NCBI RefSeq assembly: GCF_016808335.1
Contig: NC_053137.1
Span: 11,458,506 to 11,522,505, forward strand
Direction of reading: 5' to 3'
Source: Panicum virgatum
Taxonomy: Eukaryota > Streptophyta > Magnoliopsida > Poales > Poaceae
DNA length: 64,000 bases
This document shows positions 1 through 10,876 of the stretch, piece by piece (within the stretch, counting starts at the first letter, position 1; every line of letters starts with the position of its first letter). The notes below the pieces were generated by a model, which saw only the letters and a list, made by a program, of their open reading frames with translations, did not search any database and was not told the DNA's origin. The translations under genes and the position numbers were made by a program.

Positions 1-1100
1 TCGACGGACGGGATTGGGAAAATATTCCTGTTGATATTTGATGCCCCGTCTGTATAGCAAAAGTGGCTAAGGTCGAAGTGTTTGGTAGTAGTGGTTAAGT
101 TTTTGAAAATACTAACCGCATACCGAGAATATGGTAATCGGTAAGCTTAAGTGACTGATTGGACCGGCAAGTGGACTTTACCCTCACCCTCTTAACTTTA
201 TTCCCATGGGCACATGGTGAGTGTAGAGCCGGGCTCGAGCTCTGTACTTGAGCGGGGTGGCCTTGATCCACAATCCGGGAAGAAAGGAGAAAAGTTGCGT
301 GGGTGACTCATCTGGGTCCCCATGCGTGTGTTTAGGTTTTGCTTTCCAAGGTTAAGAAAATCGATTTGAATAATCCATTTCTCACGGCCATTGAGACTGC
401 TTAACCCTTTTACCACATAGAGTAAGAAGAGAAATATTACCAATGATGATAATCTTGTTGGATGCTAAGATAATTTTTCCGCCATGTGTAATGTTGGATA
501 GTTGTTTACCTAGAATGTTTAATCAAACTAGAACTTGGAGCAAACATTTTGAAGTAAGGACTCAATTTTTGTTTTTTGCTTTTCGGCAAAACAAACCCTA
601 CAAGGCAAAAGTCTTACATATCTAGGAATCGGCTAAAGTATATTTCACTAGTCGGGTCAGTCTTGTTGATTATTAGTATACTCAGTCTTACTTGTGGCTT
701 TGTTTTCAGGTGACGAGATCTTTGAGGACATGATTGCTAGTTGACTTGGTCATGTTCTCTACCTCCTAGTTGGTTGGTGGAATGGGATGCGTCCCCCGTC
801 CAATGATGATAACGTTGAATGATTTCATGTACGGGCTTCATCATGATATATTATATTGTCATTTAGAACTATCATTTATTTTCCGTTGCACTTTAAACTC
901 TGATGTACTTTGTTTATGAATTCGAACTCGGTTTGCAATAACATTTAATGTTGGACCATGTGTTGTAAAAATTATGAAATATTGTGATCTCTGGACTTAC
1001 CTCCATGTGGATATTTTGTATGCTTTGTTTCGATCGAAATTCTAGTGGTTGCATCAGGATATTACTCGACAAACTGTCCAGTTACTCCGTTTTAAATGCG
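1..1100 (+). mobile_element. Probable 3' part of a long Ty3/gypsy-type LTR
   Basis: No coding gene is visible. The stretch has the texture of the long LTRs of grass gypsy (Del/Tekay-like) elements: a run containing CGGGTCAGTCTTGTTG, then a tract with ATACTCAGTC, a splice-acceptor-like TTTTCAGGTGACGAG near 706-720, and an AT-rich tail. I did not find the left end (outside the window), a terminal CA or a target duplication, so the boundaries are open. Its layout resembles the region at 59.4-61.5 kb. Class assignment is inference from remembered LTR style. Confidence 0.4.
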
Positions 1101-3235
1101 TGTTAGTTCGGATTATCTTTACGGTGATGGATAATGCACTTAAGTCGGATTAATTTGGACGGCAACACGGAAGCAGGATGATTTTTGTCGTGTGTTTGCC
1201 AACTCTGTTGTCAGAAGTGGACCTGCAGAAGAAGAATGTGTTTTCTGCATTTTCGTCATGTGTTTTTTCTTTTGCAAGATTTTTTTTGAACGAACGGCAC
1301 TCGACGAGTGCGTTTCTATTGATATAGCAGAAAAATACAAGACTACAGCCCTGGGAGGCCATAGGCAGGAAACAAAAAGAAAAAAAATAACAAACTCGCC
1401 CGGTTGGATTGGGACGTCAACACGGGTTACCGCTCAACTATACTCACTGGCCGGTTGGATTGGGACATCAACACGGCCAAACTCTAATCACAACGATGAC
1501 AGAGGAGAAAATGCACAATCGCAGCTTCCACCTACCATTGCCCTCTTGAGGCTATCGAAACAACTGAAGTGTTCCAGTGTTGATAGAGGAGCAGAAGGGG
1601 CAGACACCACCACACCAGGAGGCCACTGCCGTGCAGGACCCAATGCTGCAGTGCTGCAGCACCAAAACTGACCGCCCGACGGTATGAAAAACACCAAGTC
1701 CGGAGCAACCCAACGCGCGGGGGCCTGGCCACTTCCGCCATTGGACGCCACTCTTGCGTGCGCGGGGACCTCCAACCCGCCACTCAGCATGCCTCTCTCG
1801 TGCACGGGGACCTCCACCCCGCCACACGGCACCACGCTCCGTACTCGTTTCAGGGATTGCCGTTGAGGCAGCAAGAAGAGGTGCCCCGCCCCCCCGGGAA
1901 CTGAACCAAGCCGCCAGACCACCTCCGTGGTTTGAGATCATCATGTTGCTTTCCCCCTCGCACGAAGACGCCACCCTCAAGCCAGAAGACCGAAGATGTC
2001 GCCCGCGCCGTCTTCCGACGTTGTACCGCACCGGAAGGGTTCAGCCGTGCTGAACACCCCGCCGTGATCCGCTGCAGGCTAAGTCGTCACTGATTGTCGT
2101 TGCCGCTAGTGCCGTCCTTCAAACGCTGTCCCACACCGCACTGGAGCCTGCCACCAGGCGCCGCGGAACGCTGCAAGCAGGCGAACAACAGCCGAGTGAT
2201 GACCCCCGGCCACCAACAAAAGAGCAGGCGTCTTGGCGTGAGGTAGGCAACCCCCTTCTCCGCATGCCCTCCGACAGAATTGTCACCATCGGCCGAAGTA
2301 AATCGCGAGCAGCAGGCCGGCCAAGTCGCCGAACGATGTCTCTAGAGACGACGCCTCCAAGGAGGTCACGACGCCCACAGGCGCCGCCGTCGCTCGTCCA
2401 AGAGCTGGACTGGGTTTTCACCAAGAGACCTCGTGCAGGAGGGTTGCAACTCCAAAATGACGCCTTCAACAGGGAGAGCGACGCCTGGAGGCGCCGCCGC
2501 CATTTCACCAGAATGAATTTGGCGAGGGCTTTCGCTCGGAGTGCTGGCACCCCACTGCACGCGTTCGTCGCCTCAAGCCGGCACCATCACTGCGGCCGCC
2601 CCAACCGAGAGACGCCACTGTCACAGCTCCACAAAGCCCGCTGCCGAAGCTCCATCTTCCTCCGCCGTCCTCGCGACCTGGCAACGCTCACGGTGGTGCT
2701 GTCTGCGCCCGCCTGCGCCGCCAGCCGCCCGCACGCTTGTGCCGCCATCTGCCCGCACGCCAGCCCAGAGCTGCCACAAGCCGTGCGCGCTAGCCGCCAA
2801 CGCTGCCAGCCCGGAGTCGCCGCCAGCCGAGCGCGCGCGGTCGCCGCCCCTGGCCGCAGATCCACCCATGGGGGGACTCCTCAATGGATCCACCGCTGCG
2901 GCCACCGGATCCGGCCTCCGTAGCCGCCGACACCTCCTACGCCCGCCCGGCGGCAGCTCCCTCGACACGCTCCCCGTCTGCCGCCGAGGCCGACCTGCCG
3001 CGTCCACAGGCGCCGGCGGATGCCTGAGCCTCCCCACGCACGCCCAGGCCACGCGGCCCCGGATCCCGATGGCGGCGAGCACTCTCCGGAGGTAGAGGCG
3101 GCCGCGCCCGCATGGAAACGCCGAAGAGCTCGGGAGGAGCCCTGCCGCCGCCTTCATCGCGAGTCGCGCAGTCTTCCGGCGGCCCGCTCGGGCGGCGGAG
3201 GGAGGCGACGGAGTAGGGGCGGCGGCTAGGGTTCG
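1101..3235. other. Repeat-like, GC-rich non-genic stretch
   Basis: No supportable gene. Overlapping ORFs of 60-220 codons occur in several frames on both strands, as expected from GC-rich sequence, and none shows a recognisable domain. Near 1,283-1,350 a T-run followed by GAACGAACGGCACTCGACGA, read on the minus strand, looks like the A-ended 3' terminus of a LINE-like retroposon. The GC-rich block 1,900-3,230 could be that element's body or another repeat. I cannot name a family. Confidence 0.35.
1399..1477 (+). repeat. Two direct copies of a 24-base motif, 52 bp apart
   Basis: The motif CCGGTTGGATTGGGAC, followed by a G or A and then TCAACACGG, occurs at about 1,400 and again at about 1,452. 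The copies differ at one base and lie inside the repeat-like stretch. Confidence 0.8.
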
Positions 3236-4085
3236 CCGGTCACTCGAACTGGCGTTGGCGCAACAGATTTTGAGTGTACCAATGGTGTGTAAACATTAAT
3301 GTAAACCTCTGGTATGACCTGATGGAATTGTACGTGATGTATTGAACCTCTGCAGCAGTACCCGCCTTTTTCGCTAATTGAATTGGGGAACACCCTTCGG
3401 AAGTGCAATACTGCAATTCTGTTCTAGTGCTCCTGTCGGAAATATTTGACAATCCACAGGCTGTGTATCATCGAATATGTTACGAACTCAATCTTGGTCT
3501 GGGAAGAACTTTTTCAGAGAGAGACTGGGTGAATCAGCCAAGGAATTTGGGAGAAGCAGCGCGGAAGGAAACCACGAGGAGGAGGAAGACGTTCAGAGTT
3601 TCAGAGGAAGACGCGGAAGGAATTAGTTCGATGGCGCGGTTGCAGATGACCCGGGGGCAGCTGGGTCAAAGCCAAAACGCAGAGAACGCAGCTGGGTCAA
3701 ACCCTAGTAGGAGCACTGCACACGTGGAGGAGGAGGAGGATGGCGAGCAGGGAGCTCGCCTCGAAGCTGCAAAAGGCGGGCGTTTGATTTCACCTGCCTT
3801 CACCATTTTTTTTAAAACAAAGCTATATTTAGAGGACTAACGAAATTCTATACTTGCGGAAAGAAATAGAAAGGCGACCGAAATGTGTTTTGAGATGACG
3901 AGATTGTACTATAAAGTGTGTGACCCATCACTTAATTTGTTGCCACTCTAGAAGATGCCCTATTACCTTCGCCAGAAAGCATTCTAGGAGTAGTTAGTTG
4001 ATGAGCTTCTCAGGACGCGCGCGTCAACACAGTCAACGGCTCCTCCCTCGCCCCATGCCGGCACCGGTCCTCCCCCATAGATACT
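3236..4085. other. Intergenic spacer upstream of the DC1 gene
   Basis: A 145-codon plus-strand ORF (3,403-3,840) is present but has no recognisable domain, mixed composition and a low-complexity acidic stretch, so I do not call it a gene. Nothing else was recognised. Confidence 0.4.
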
Positions 4086-4088
4086 ACA

Positions 4089-4093
4089 TATAA
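4089..4093 (+). promoter_or_regulatory. TATA-like element of the DC1 gene
   Basis: CATATAAGG lies 135 bases before the ATG at 4,228, which would put transcription start near 4,120. This supports the ATG at 4,228 over an in-frame GTG at 4,117, which would fall at or before the start of the transcript. Confidence 0.5.
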
Positions 4094-4227
4094 GGTCTCC
4101 CGGGCGGCACGGTGAGGTGAAAACCCGCACATCTCGAAAGCACACCTGCTCACCGATCCCAAGAGTTCCCCGGCCGGCGACTACATCCATCACCATCAGC
4201 AGGCCATCGACATCAATCAATACTACT

Positions 4228-5199
4228 ATGACCAAGCTGAGCGTCCCCGCCCACCACCGTGATCTCCCCCGGACGCTCAGCCACCGCTTCCTTGGGCGCC
4301 ACGAGATGAAGCTGGCCCCGGAGGACGGCGTCAAGTTCCAGTGCGACGGGTGCAGGCTGCCCGGCAGGGGCCTGCGCTACCAGTGCGGCGCAGGCTGCAA
4401 CGTCGACCTCCACGTCGGCTGCGCGCTGGCGCCTCCCTGCCGGGAGATCGGCGGCAGCAGGTTCGTGCTCCGCGACAAGCCGCCGGCCCCCGCGGGCCGC
4501 CGGCACTGCGACGCGTGCGGCGGCCCCGCGCGCGGGTTCGTCTACCACTGCCCCGAGCTCGACCACGACGTCCACCCGTGCTGCGCCGACCTGCCGGACC
4601 GCTTCAAGGTGGCCGGCCTCTCCTTCAAGCTGCACATGAAGAGGTCGCCGCGCCGCTGCGTCCTCTGCGCGGACGACGGCGAGGGCTGGTGCTCGCGCTG
4701 CGTCTACTGGTCCTACCGCTGCGACGTCGGCGACGGCGGCGGGCCGGTGTTCCTGCACGTGGCGTGCGCCGGGGACCTGGTGGCCTCCGGCGAGACGACC
4801 GTCACCAGCGTGTCCGTGGGCGAGGCGTACAACAGGGTCATGGCCTCCGAGTCCAAGTGGGTCGTCGTCGCTGATGGCGGCCTCAAGCGCAGCAGCAAGA
4901 AGCAGCCCTCCGGCGATGCACACCGCACCAACCGCAGCACCGGCAAGGAGATCGTTCCGGCCGCCCCCACCAACCGCAGCGCCGGCAAGGAGATGGTTCC
5001 GGTGAGCGCCAAGGATCTCAAGGCGCTGCTGCTGCAGGGGAGGGACGCCGCCAGGAGCAAGAGCCGCGGCGGCGGATCAGCGTTGCAGCGCTCGCTCAGG
5101 GTCATTGGCTTCTTGGTGTGCGTCGTGATCGGCGTCATCTTTGGGGACCCGACGGCCATGGCCGTGGCGGTTGCGGGGGTGATCTTCCCCAACCTCTAG
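4228..5199 (+). CDS. DC1 (C1-like, Cys/His-rich) domain protein with hydrophobic C-terminus
   Basis: Single-exon gene of 323 residues. Three consecutive C1-like zinc-binding modules are visible. The first has cysteines 39, 42, 53, 57, 65 and 71 with the motif DLHVGCA. The second has cysteines 94, 97, 108, 118 and 119 with HDVHPCCA. The third has cysteines 144, 147, 155, 158, 165 and 180 with FLHVACA. The spacing is that of plant DC1 proteins, a large family with members implicated in stress and hormone responses; ligand and partners are unknown here. Residues 234-258 hold two copies of TNRSxGKExVP in a basic linker, and residues 290-320 form one or two hydrophobic segments, suggesting membrane anchoring by the C-terminus. 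ATG 4,228 is chosen because upstream in-frame coding begins only at a GTG and a TATA-like box lies 135 bases upstream. The family call is firm; membrane placement is inference. Confidence 0.9.
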   Translation: MTKLSVPAHHRDLPRTLSHRFLGRHEMKLAPEDGVKFQCDGCRLPGRGLRYQCGAGCNVDLHVGCALAPPCREIGGSRFVLRDKPPAPAGRRHCDACGGPARGFVYHCPELDHDVHPCCADLPDRFKVAGLSFKLHMKRSPRRCVLCADDGEGWCSRCVYWSYRCDVGDGGGPVFLHVACAGDLVASGETTVTSVSVGEAYNRVMASESKWVVVADGGLKRSSKKQPSGDAHRTNRSTGKEIVPAAPTNRSAGKEMVPVSAKDLKALLLQGRDAARSKSRGGGSALQRSLRVIGFLVCVVIGVIFGDPTAMAVAVAGVIFPNL

Positions 5200-7243
5200 G
5201 CTCTCGCTCGCTTCACAGGGTGTTTAATTTGGAGCGAGCTTATTATGCTGAGTGTGCATGTTGCTGTTGCTTACATACGGCACAGAGTTTCAGTCTTTGT
5301 TTTTCTCCTTTAATTTCCTTGTGTTTTTCTTTCTTTGGCTTCGTGAATTTTGTTAATCGAGTGAGTTTCTTCGAATTGCTCGCTGCCATTATATTACATG
5401 GTAGTGGATTTAGATCCAATCCAAAGAGTGCAGTCCAAGAAGTGAATTAATTCCTCCAAAATAATCCAATCCAATTCCAATTAAAATGCCTTATGTCCAA
5501 TCCAATTAATCCAACCAAACTCGCTCAATTTAAGTCCAGATTCATCCACAGAGATCCAGTAATATGAAAATTAGTACAGCTACATGTGGAACCCGAGTCA
5601 ATTAAAATCTCGTGTAAACACCTCAAATTTCTTACGAACTTGACTAAAATTTATAAAGATAATGACTCACTATGAAAGCAATATACTTGATCCAAATTGG
5701 AATTAATCGTGCCCCTTGAATCCTCTGATGCAGTGATTCAAGTCGATCTGTTATTACGTTTTCAAGTCTAGTAGTATATCTTCCGGATAATAGATAGTTT
5801 TTTTTTTGAGGGGTATGATAGATAGTTTTCATGCCTACATGCGCAAATATTTACCGCGAGCGCTTAGGACTCGGTGTCTCTGCTCGCCGCGGCCGGCCAT
5901 CATACCCCTGACCTGCGGTGCGCGGTGCCCGGCCGGCCGGCGTGCGACGAGGCGCACGAGCTAGCGCCGCCGCCTGCGGTGCGTGTGCGGCGGTCGGGGT
6001 GTGGCAGGAGCCACGGCGCGCGCACGGAGTTGGGTGCCGGAAGGCGCGTGCCTGCCTGTCGTTGGCCGGCGGCGAGCGCACGAGGAACGTCGGCGGTGAA
6101 GCTCCGGCGGCGGCATGCATGTTGTTAGCTATAGATGAGAGAGGTTTTGCGCAGGCATATAAGAGAAGATAACAAAGATGACATCATCTATATGCATGTA
6201 AGTTTAAAACTAAAAAAAGTTATAACTATTAAATCGTGCATCCAAAATTTAAATTTGGATAGCATCATTGTATTTCTTGTCATAAATTTGAAATGTACCA
6301 TTATCTTTCAATGACAAGATCTTCAGAACTAAATAATTAATTTCAGATCTGGAAATAAATAATTGTTTTTATGAATAAAAAATTAAATATTAGGAACACA
6401 TAATAATGTACAACGAATAAAATATTATACATCGTGAACATTTGATTGTATAGGATAGATATGAAAAATGAATATCACGACCAAATAAGTCAACATCACG
6501 GAACAATTTAATCTACAAAGCGAACAGTATATTCTTATTAGCAGAAGAAGTCAAAAGGAACAAAACTGAAAACATAAGGGGAAAAAGAAGAAAGAAGAAA
6601 AAATATGTTAAAAAGGGGAAAAAGTAACGGAAGGAAAAATAAAAGAAAAAATATGGAAGGAAAAAAGAATGAAAAGAAAAAATATGGAAGAGAATGAAAA
6701 AATAAAGAACAAATGAGGCACGCTTCTTTTCTAAAAAGTTAATTATGAACTTGTGTAGATATAGGAAAGGAAGAAGAATGATATATGTTATAGAGGAAAC
6801 ATATACTAAGGAATAGAAGAAGAAATAAGTAAGTAAATAAGAGGAAAAAATAACTAGAAAATAAAATAGGACTAAAAGTATTTGTAAGAATGGATAGAAG
6901 AGAAATGGTAATGAAAGGGGAAAATAGAGGGGAGAAAAACGAAAGAATAAAGCAGAAAAGAAAATAGTAAGATCTGGTCGCAACTCATTGAGTAGCAGCA
7001 GCCTTATAACCTTCCATGAGCAGCAGCAACCTTAGAGATGCTTAGATTGATAGTCTGATCCTACCACCTTGGACCGCGTAGCTACAGACATAAATAGATA
7101 ATGGGCTGAATTTACACCACCGATCTACGGAGTAGAATTTTTTAGGCAATGGATCGATCATCTATAGCGCGGGCGATGTACACCCTCCACCGCGTGCGTG
7201 TGCTGGTTCTGTTAAGTACTGAAGAGTGCAGTCTACTACCAAT
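5200..7243. other. Intergenic, mostly AT-rich
   Basis: Holds the 3' UTR of the DC1 gene, a stretch rich in CCAAT-type words (5,400-5,530), a short GC-rich island (5,870-6,110) and the purine tract listed separately. No gene was recognised. ORFs here are short or low complexity. Confidence 0.5.
6530..6970 (+). repeat. Strand-asymmetric polypurine tract of about 430 bp
   Basis: The plus strand is almost entirely A and G, with recurring words such as GAAAAAATATGGAAG and GGGGAAAAAG. The complementary strand gives a Phe/Leu/Tyr-rich 156-codon ORF that is a by-product of composition. Confidence 0.85.
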
Positions 7244-7587
7244 GTCTTATTTAGTTGCTGTTGAAAGTTTTTGAAATATAATCTTTTTACATTTAAAGTA
7301 TAAAATATAGATTAATCTTAAAACTAATTACAGAACTCGTCTGTAAACTATGAGACGAATTTATTAAGACTAATCGATCCGTCATTAGCATATAGTTACT
7401 GTAGCGATTACTGTAATAATTTAGTGTCTAATCATAGTCTAATTAGGCTCATTAGATCCGTCTCGCAATTTACAAGCAAACTATGCAATTCGTTTTTCAT
7501 TTCATTTAGATTTAATACTCCATGCATGTAATATTCTCTTTCGATGTGATAGTTTTGGAATTTTGAATTTTGCAACTAAACAAGGTC
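7244..7587. mobile_element. MITE, GGCCTTGTTTAGTT-end family
   Basis: Left end GTCTTATTTAGTTGC and right end GCAACTAAACAAGGTC are inverted copies. The interior carries words shared by the other copies in this window, such as CTAATTAGGCTCATTAGA and CGTCTCGCAATTTAC. The superfamily was not assigned. Confidence 0.8.
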
Positions 7588-7928
7588 CAAATTAAACTTC
7601 CTATTAGAATCTTTGACAAACATCTGATGTTAAAAGATAAATAACTCAGTCCACTATTTACCGTGGAGAGCTACTTTTCTTCGTCTCCATCGTCAGATAA
7701 TACTATATGTACGGTATCTCTTTATAAAGTTGTGCATGTACCCATTTGTCGGGTACCACAATTAGGGACACCCTAATTGGGGTACTGTGATCGCTTAAAA
7801 ACACAAACACCTGTTGAGACAACTGGGCCCATAAATGCCCACGGCTTGCTTCCCATCTGGAAGAAAGGAAAGGACTCAAAGAAGCCCAGCGTGCGGCCCA
7901 TTCGCATCCCCCTCGAACCCGCGGAACG

Positions 7929-8090
7929 ATCTCCGCCTCGCTCGGGGGTCCCTCTCGGGCCCGCTGGACAATCTCCGCCTCGCTCGAGGGTAGCAGATCT
8001 ACCCTCGAGCGGGTGACACATCTCCGCCTCGCTCGAGGGCTCCCCTCGTGACCCTCGATCGCGCAACACATCTCCGCCTCGCTCGAGGCC
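7929..8090 (+). repeat. Four-unit subrepeat array in the 5' LTR
   Basis: The core ATCTCCGCCTCGCTCG recurs at 7,929, 7,971, 8,020 and 8,070 with unit-specific tails. The second unit contains a palindrome, GAGGGTAG...CTACCCTC. The unit order here is A-B-C-D. Confidence 0.9.
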
Positions 8091-8819
8091 ATCTCTCGGC
8101 TAAGGGACAAATGGCCCCGCCGCCCAACCGCTCGTCGTACGAAGTCATTAAAAGCCAGCCACTCTGCCACGGCTCAAAGGACGGGCGGCGTCAGGCTGCC
8201 ACTCCCACAGTAGATATGACCGGGGTCCCATCCGCTGACTCCGGTCACCGCTCCGCCATCCCGGTGGCTGTAGCGGCACTGTGGGACATGCGACGCGAGA
8301 CAAGACAGGCTCGGCACTGCTCCCGTTACTGTTCTGCCGACGCCGACCATCCGGACTCACCTCCCACTGGGGAAAGGGTCCGGCGATGTCACGTGTCCTC
8401 CCGAGAGGGGCACTCGGCACAAATGGACGGGGTCCTGGACCTCCCCCCTTCAGGGTCCAGGACTTCCACGTGTCCCCCGGCCCTTCTAGGGTGCACACCC
8501 GCACTCCGACCAGGGGGCCCGGGGCCGCCATGCACCCCATCGCCGCTGATGCATGCAGGACCCTAGTCCGCAGGGCCCACCGAACGCCGCCGCGCCGTAT
8601 ATGGAACACCATACATCAGCCACGACCACGCCCCCTGCAGGGACACTGCAGGACGACCGGCGCGATCTTAGCAGGACCAAGGACGAAATCCAGGACGACA
8701 GCGACGCGCGCCGCCTTCCCACAGTGTACTTCCTACAGTATCCAACCACTGTGCCCCGCGATTTGGGGGAAACGATGACTTCTATGCCCTCACTCATGTG
8801 CACCGCCCCTCCTTGTAAC

Positions 8820-8827
8820 TATAAAAG
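8820..8827 (+). promoter_or_regulatory. TATA box of the 5' LTR
   Basis: TATAAAAG followed by a GGAGGAGG stretch, with the identical box at 20,693-20,700 in the 3' LTR. Position about 370 bases before the LTR end fits the U3/R boundary of a retroelement promoter. Confidence 0.65.
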
Positions 8828-9188
8828 GAGGAGGTGGGCTTCCTTTGGGCTCTCTCACACTCTCACTCGGCCGATCCCGCTCTGGTTTCTCTTTTCCAAG
8901 AGGACGTTCAGGGACCACTAAGGACTCATCTCAACCGACTCCGCTTCTAGCAGAGACCTGGGAGCTTCCCTCCCTCTCTCGCCTTGTCTGTACCCCCTAC
9001 TACAAGCACTCCGGGTGCAAGATAATACAGTGCCCTCGCACACCCCCTTTGCTGGACGTACGGCCCCGCGGCCGGAATCAGGATAAACCGTGCGTTACTG
9101 TGATTGCCTCTTGCATCATCATCTGGGACGAGGAAACACGCAACATTTACTAGTTGGGATTCGGGCCCCCGGGTCGGGACACCGACAG

Positions 9189-9253
9189 TTGGCGCGCCAG
9201 GTAGGGGAGCGCTGCGTGATATTTTCTCTCTCTTTCCCATTTGATCTCCAGGG
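9189..9253 (+). other. Primer-binding region and leader
   Basis: Immediately after the LTR terminal CA comes GTTGGCGCGCCAGGTAGGGG, the place and style of a tRNA primer-binding site in grass Tat elements. The tRNA was not identified. A short leader precedes the first ATG at 9,254. Confidence 0.65.
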
Positions 9254-10876
9254 ATGGCGGGCAGACCCAACCCATACCCCATGGGTGTTTCGGATCCGCT
9301 TCCAGCAGGACGCGTGATCTCGTTCGGGAGTCTCGAGTTCAGAGCAACCGGCAACGGTTACCTCATGCAGCTCCTCTCCTCCGAACGCGACCCCGTCACT
9401 TCTACTTCACCAGCCCGGCGCAACAGGCGCTCGGGTCAGCGTTCGCGACAAGCACGCACGGAGCGGCGTCGCGCGGCTCGCCACTGCTCCCCCACGTGGG
9501 TTGAGGCTGGCATGTCGCAACTCAGCGTCACCGCCAACGGAGCCACCGTTTCGTCATCACGTGCCTCGGCATCATCTGCGCTGGCATCGTCACCTGCGGC
9601 AGCACCAGTGCTCCCTAGGGGGGGTTCGACCTCGCCATCACTCTTCCCCTTCGGGATGCGCAACACTGCCGCCCGCGCCTCGTCAACCGGCGCTAACTTT
9701 ATCGAGCGTGAGGACCTGCCGGGTCATCATCTTCTGTCGATCCGCAGCCTCATCACGTCGTCTCCTGACGAATCCTACCCCGAGACGGCAAACTCGATCG
9801 CCGACGACGTCAACTTCTTCATGAACAACTTCACGGCCGAGGAGGCCGAGGACTACTCCGGCTACCACCAAATCAAGATGAAAGAGTCCGACCAGCTCGC
9901 GACTTCTTTTATCACACCCTTCGGCATGTACTGCTACGTTACGATGCCCTTTGGCCTCAGAAACGCCGGAGCCACATACCAGCGGTGTATGCTCCACGTT
10001 TTCGGAGACCATCTTGGGCGCAGCGTAGAGGCATATGTCGATGACATCGTTGTGAAATCCAGGAAGGCGGACGACCTGGTTGCTGATCTCAGGATCGCGT
10101 TCGATTACCTACGAGCCAAAGGGGTAAAACTTAACCCCGAGAAGTGCGTGTTCGGGGTGCTTCGAGGCATGCTCTTGGGCTTCATTGTCTCCCAGCGGGG
10201 CATCGAACCCAACCCTGACAAAGTCTCGGGCATCACTCGGATGGGACCGATCCGAGACCTAAAGGGGGTACAGAGGGTCATGGGATGCCTAGCGTCCCTT
10301 AGCCGTTTCATCTCGCGTCTCGGCGAGAAAGGCTTACCCCTGTATCGACTCTTGAGGAAAACCGAGCGCTTCACGTGGACCCCCGAAGCTCAAGAAGCCC
10401 TCGAAAGGCTGAGGACATCGCTCACCCGTGCCCCCATTCTCACACCACCTACGGACGGTGAGCCCCTCTATTTGTACGTAGCTGCGACGACCCAAGTGGT
10501 CAGCGCGGTGATCGTGGTCGAAAGACAAGAGGAGGGTCATGCTCTGCCCGTCCAACGGCCGGTGTACTACATCAGCGAGGTATTGTCTGAAACTAAGACA
10601 CGATATCCGCAGATTCAAAAGCTGCTCTACGCAGTGGTTTTGGCTCGGCGCAAGCTGCGCCACTACTTCGAGGCCCATCCCGTCACCGTGGTCTCGTCTT
10701 TCCCCTTGGGAGAGATAGCCCGCAACCGGGAAGCCGAGGGTAGAATTGCCAAATGGTCTGTGGAGCTGATGGGAGAAACACTCACCTACGCCCCCCGCAA
10801 GGCAATCAAGTCCCAAATCTTGGCCGACTTCGTGGCTGAGTGGACGGACACTCAGCTACCTCTACCGCAAATCTAG
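9254..10876 (+). pseudogene. Retrotransposon gag leader fused to truncated reverse transcriptase and RNase H
   Basis: An open stretch of 540 codons. The first ~215 residues are a low-similarity leader of gag position, rich in Ser, Ala and Arg. They run in frame straight into reverse transcriptase at SGYHQIKM (near residue 200), so the rest of gag, the whole protease and the N-terminal palm of reverse transcriptase are missing. The active-site YVDD is at residues 261-264 and the thumb and connection follow. RNase H is recognisable by the PVYYISEVL and YPQIQKLLYAVV segments. A TAG at 10,874-10,876 ends the frame, and the same frame continues beyond it. This resembles a spliced or recombined deletion derivative. 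The enzyme could not copy RNA as it stands because the first catalytic segment is absent. Confidence 0.92.

Larger units (their letters stand above)
7747..9188 (+). repeat. 5' LTR
   Basis: Bounded by TGTCGG and CCGACA, a perfect terminal inverted repeat. Nearly identical to the 3' LTR apart from scattered substitutions, small indels and a swapped pair of subrepeats. Short ORFs inside are not considered genes. Confidence 0.95.

Noticed and set aside
3403..3840. 145-codon plus-strand ORF
   Set aside because: No domain, mixed composition, no promoter signal read, and it sits in repeat-like DNA.
4117..4227. Longer DC1 protein starting 37 codons upstream
   Set aside because: The upstream start would be GTG and lies at the expected transcription start. 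ATG 4,228 is the first proper start.
6513..6983. 156-codon minus-strand ORF rich in Phe, Leu and Tyr
   Set aside because: It is the complement of a polypurine tract. Composition alone explains the absence of stops, and there is no domain or conservation signal.
7929..8090. Spaced repeat array suggestive of a CRISPR-like pattern
   Set aside because: Repeats are GC-rich LTR subrepeats with related, not unique, spacers in a plant retroelement, and no cas genes exist.
8048..8921. Overlapping ORFs of 100-170 codons in the LTRs
   Set aside because: They occur on both strands in GC-rich LTR sequence and are duplicated only because the LTR is. No domain is visible.
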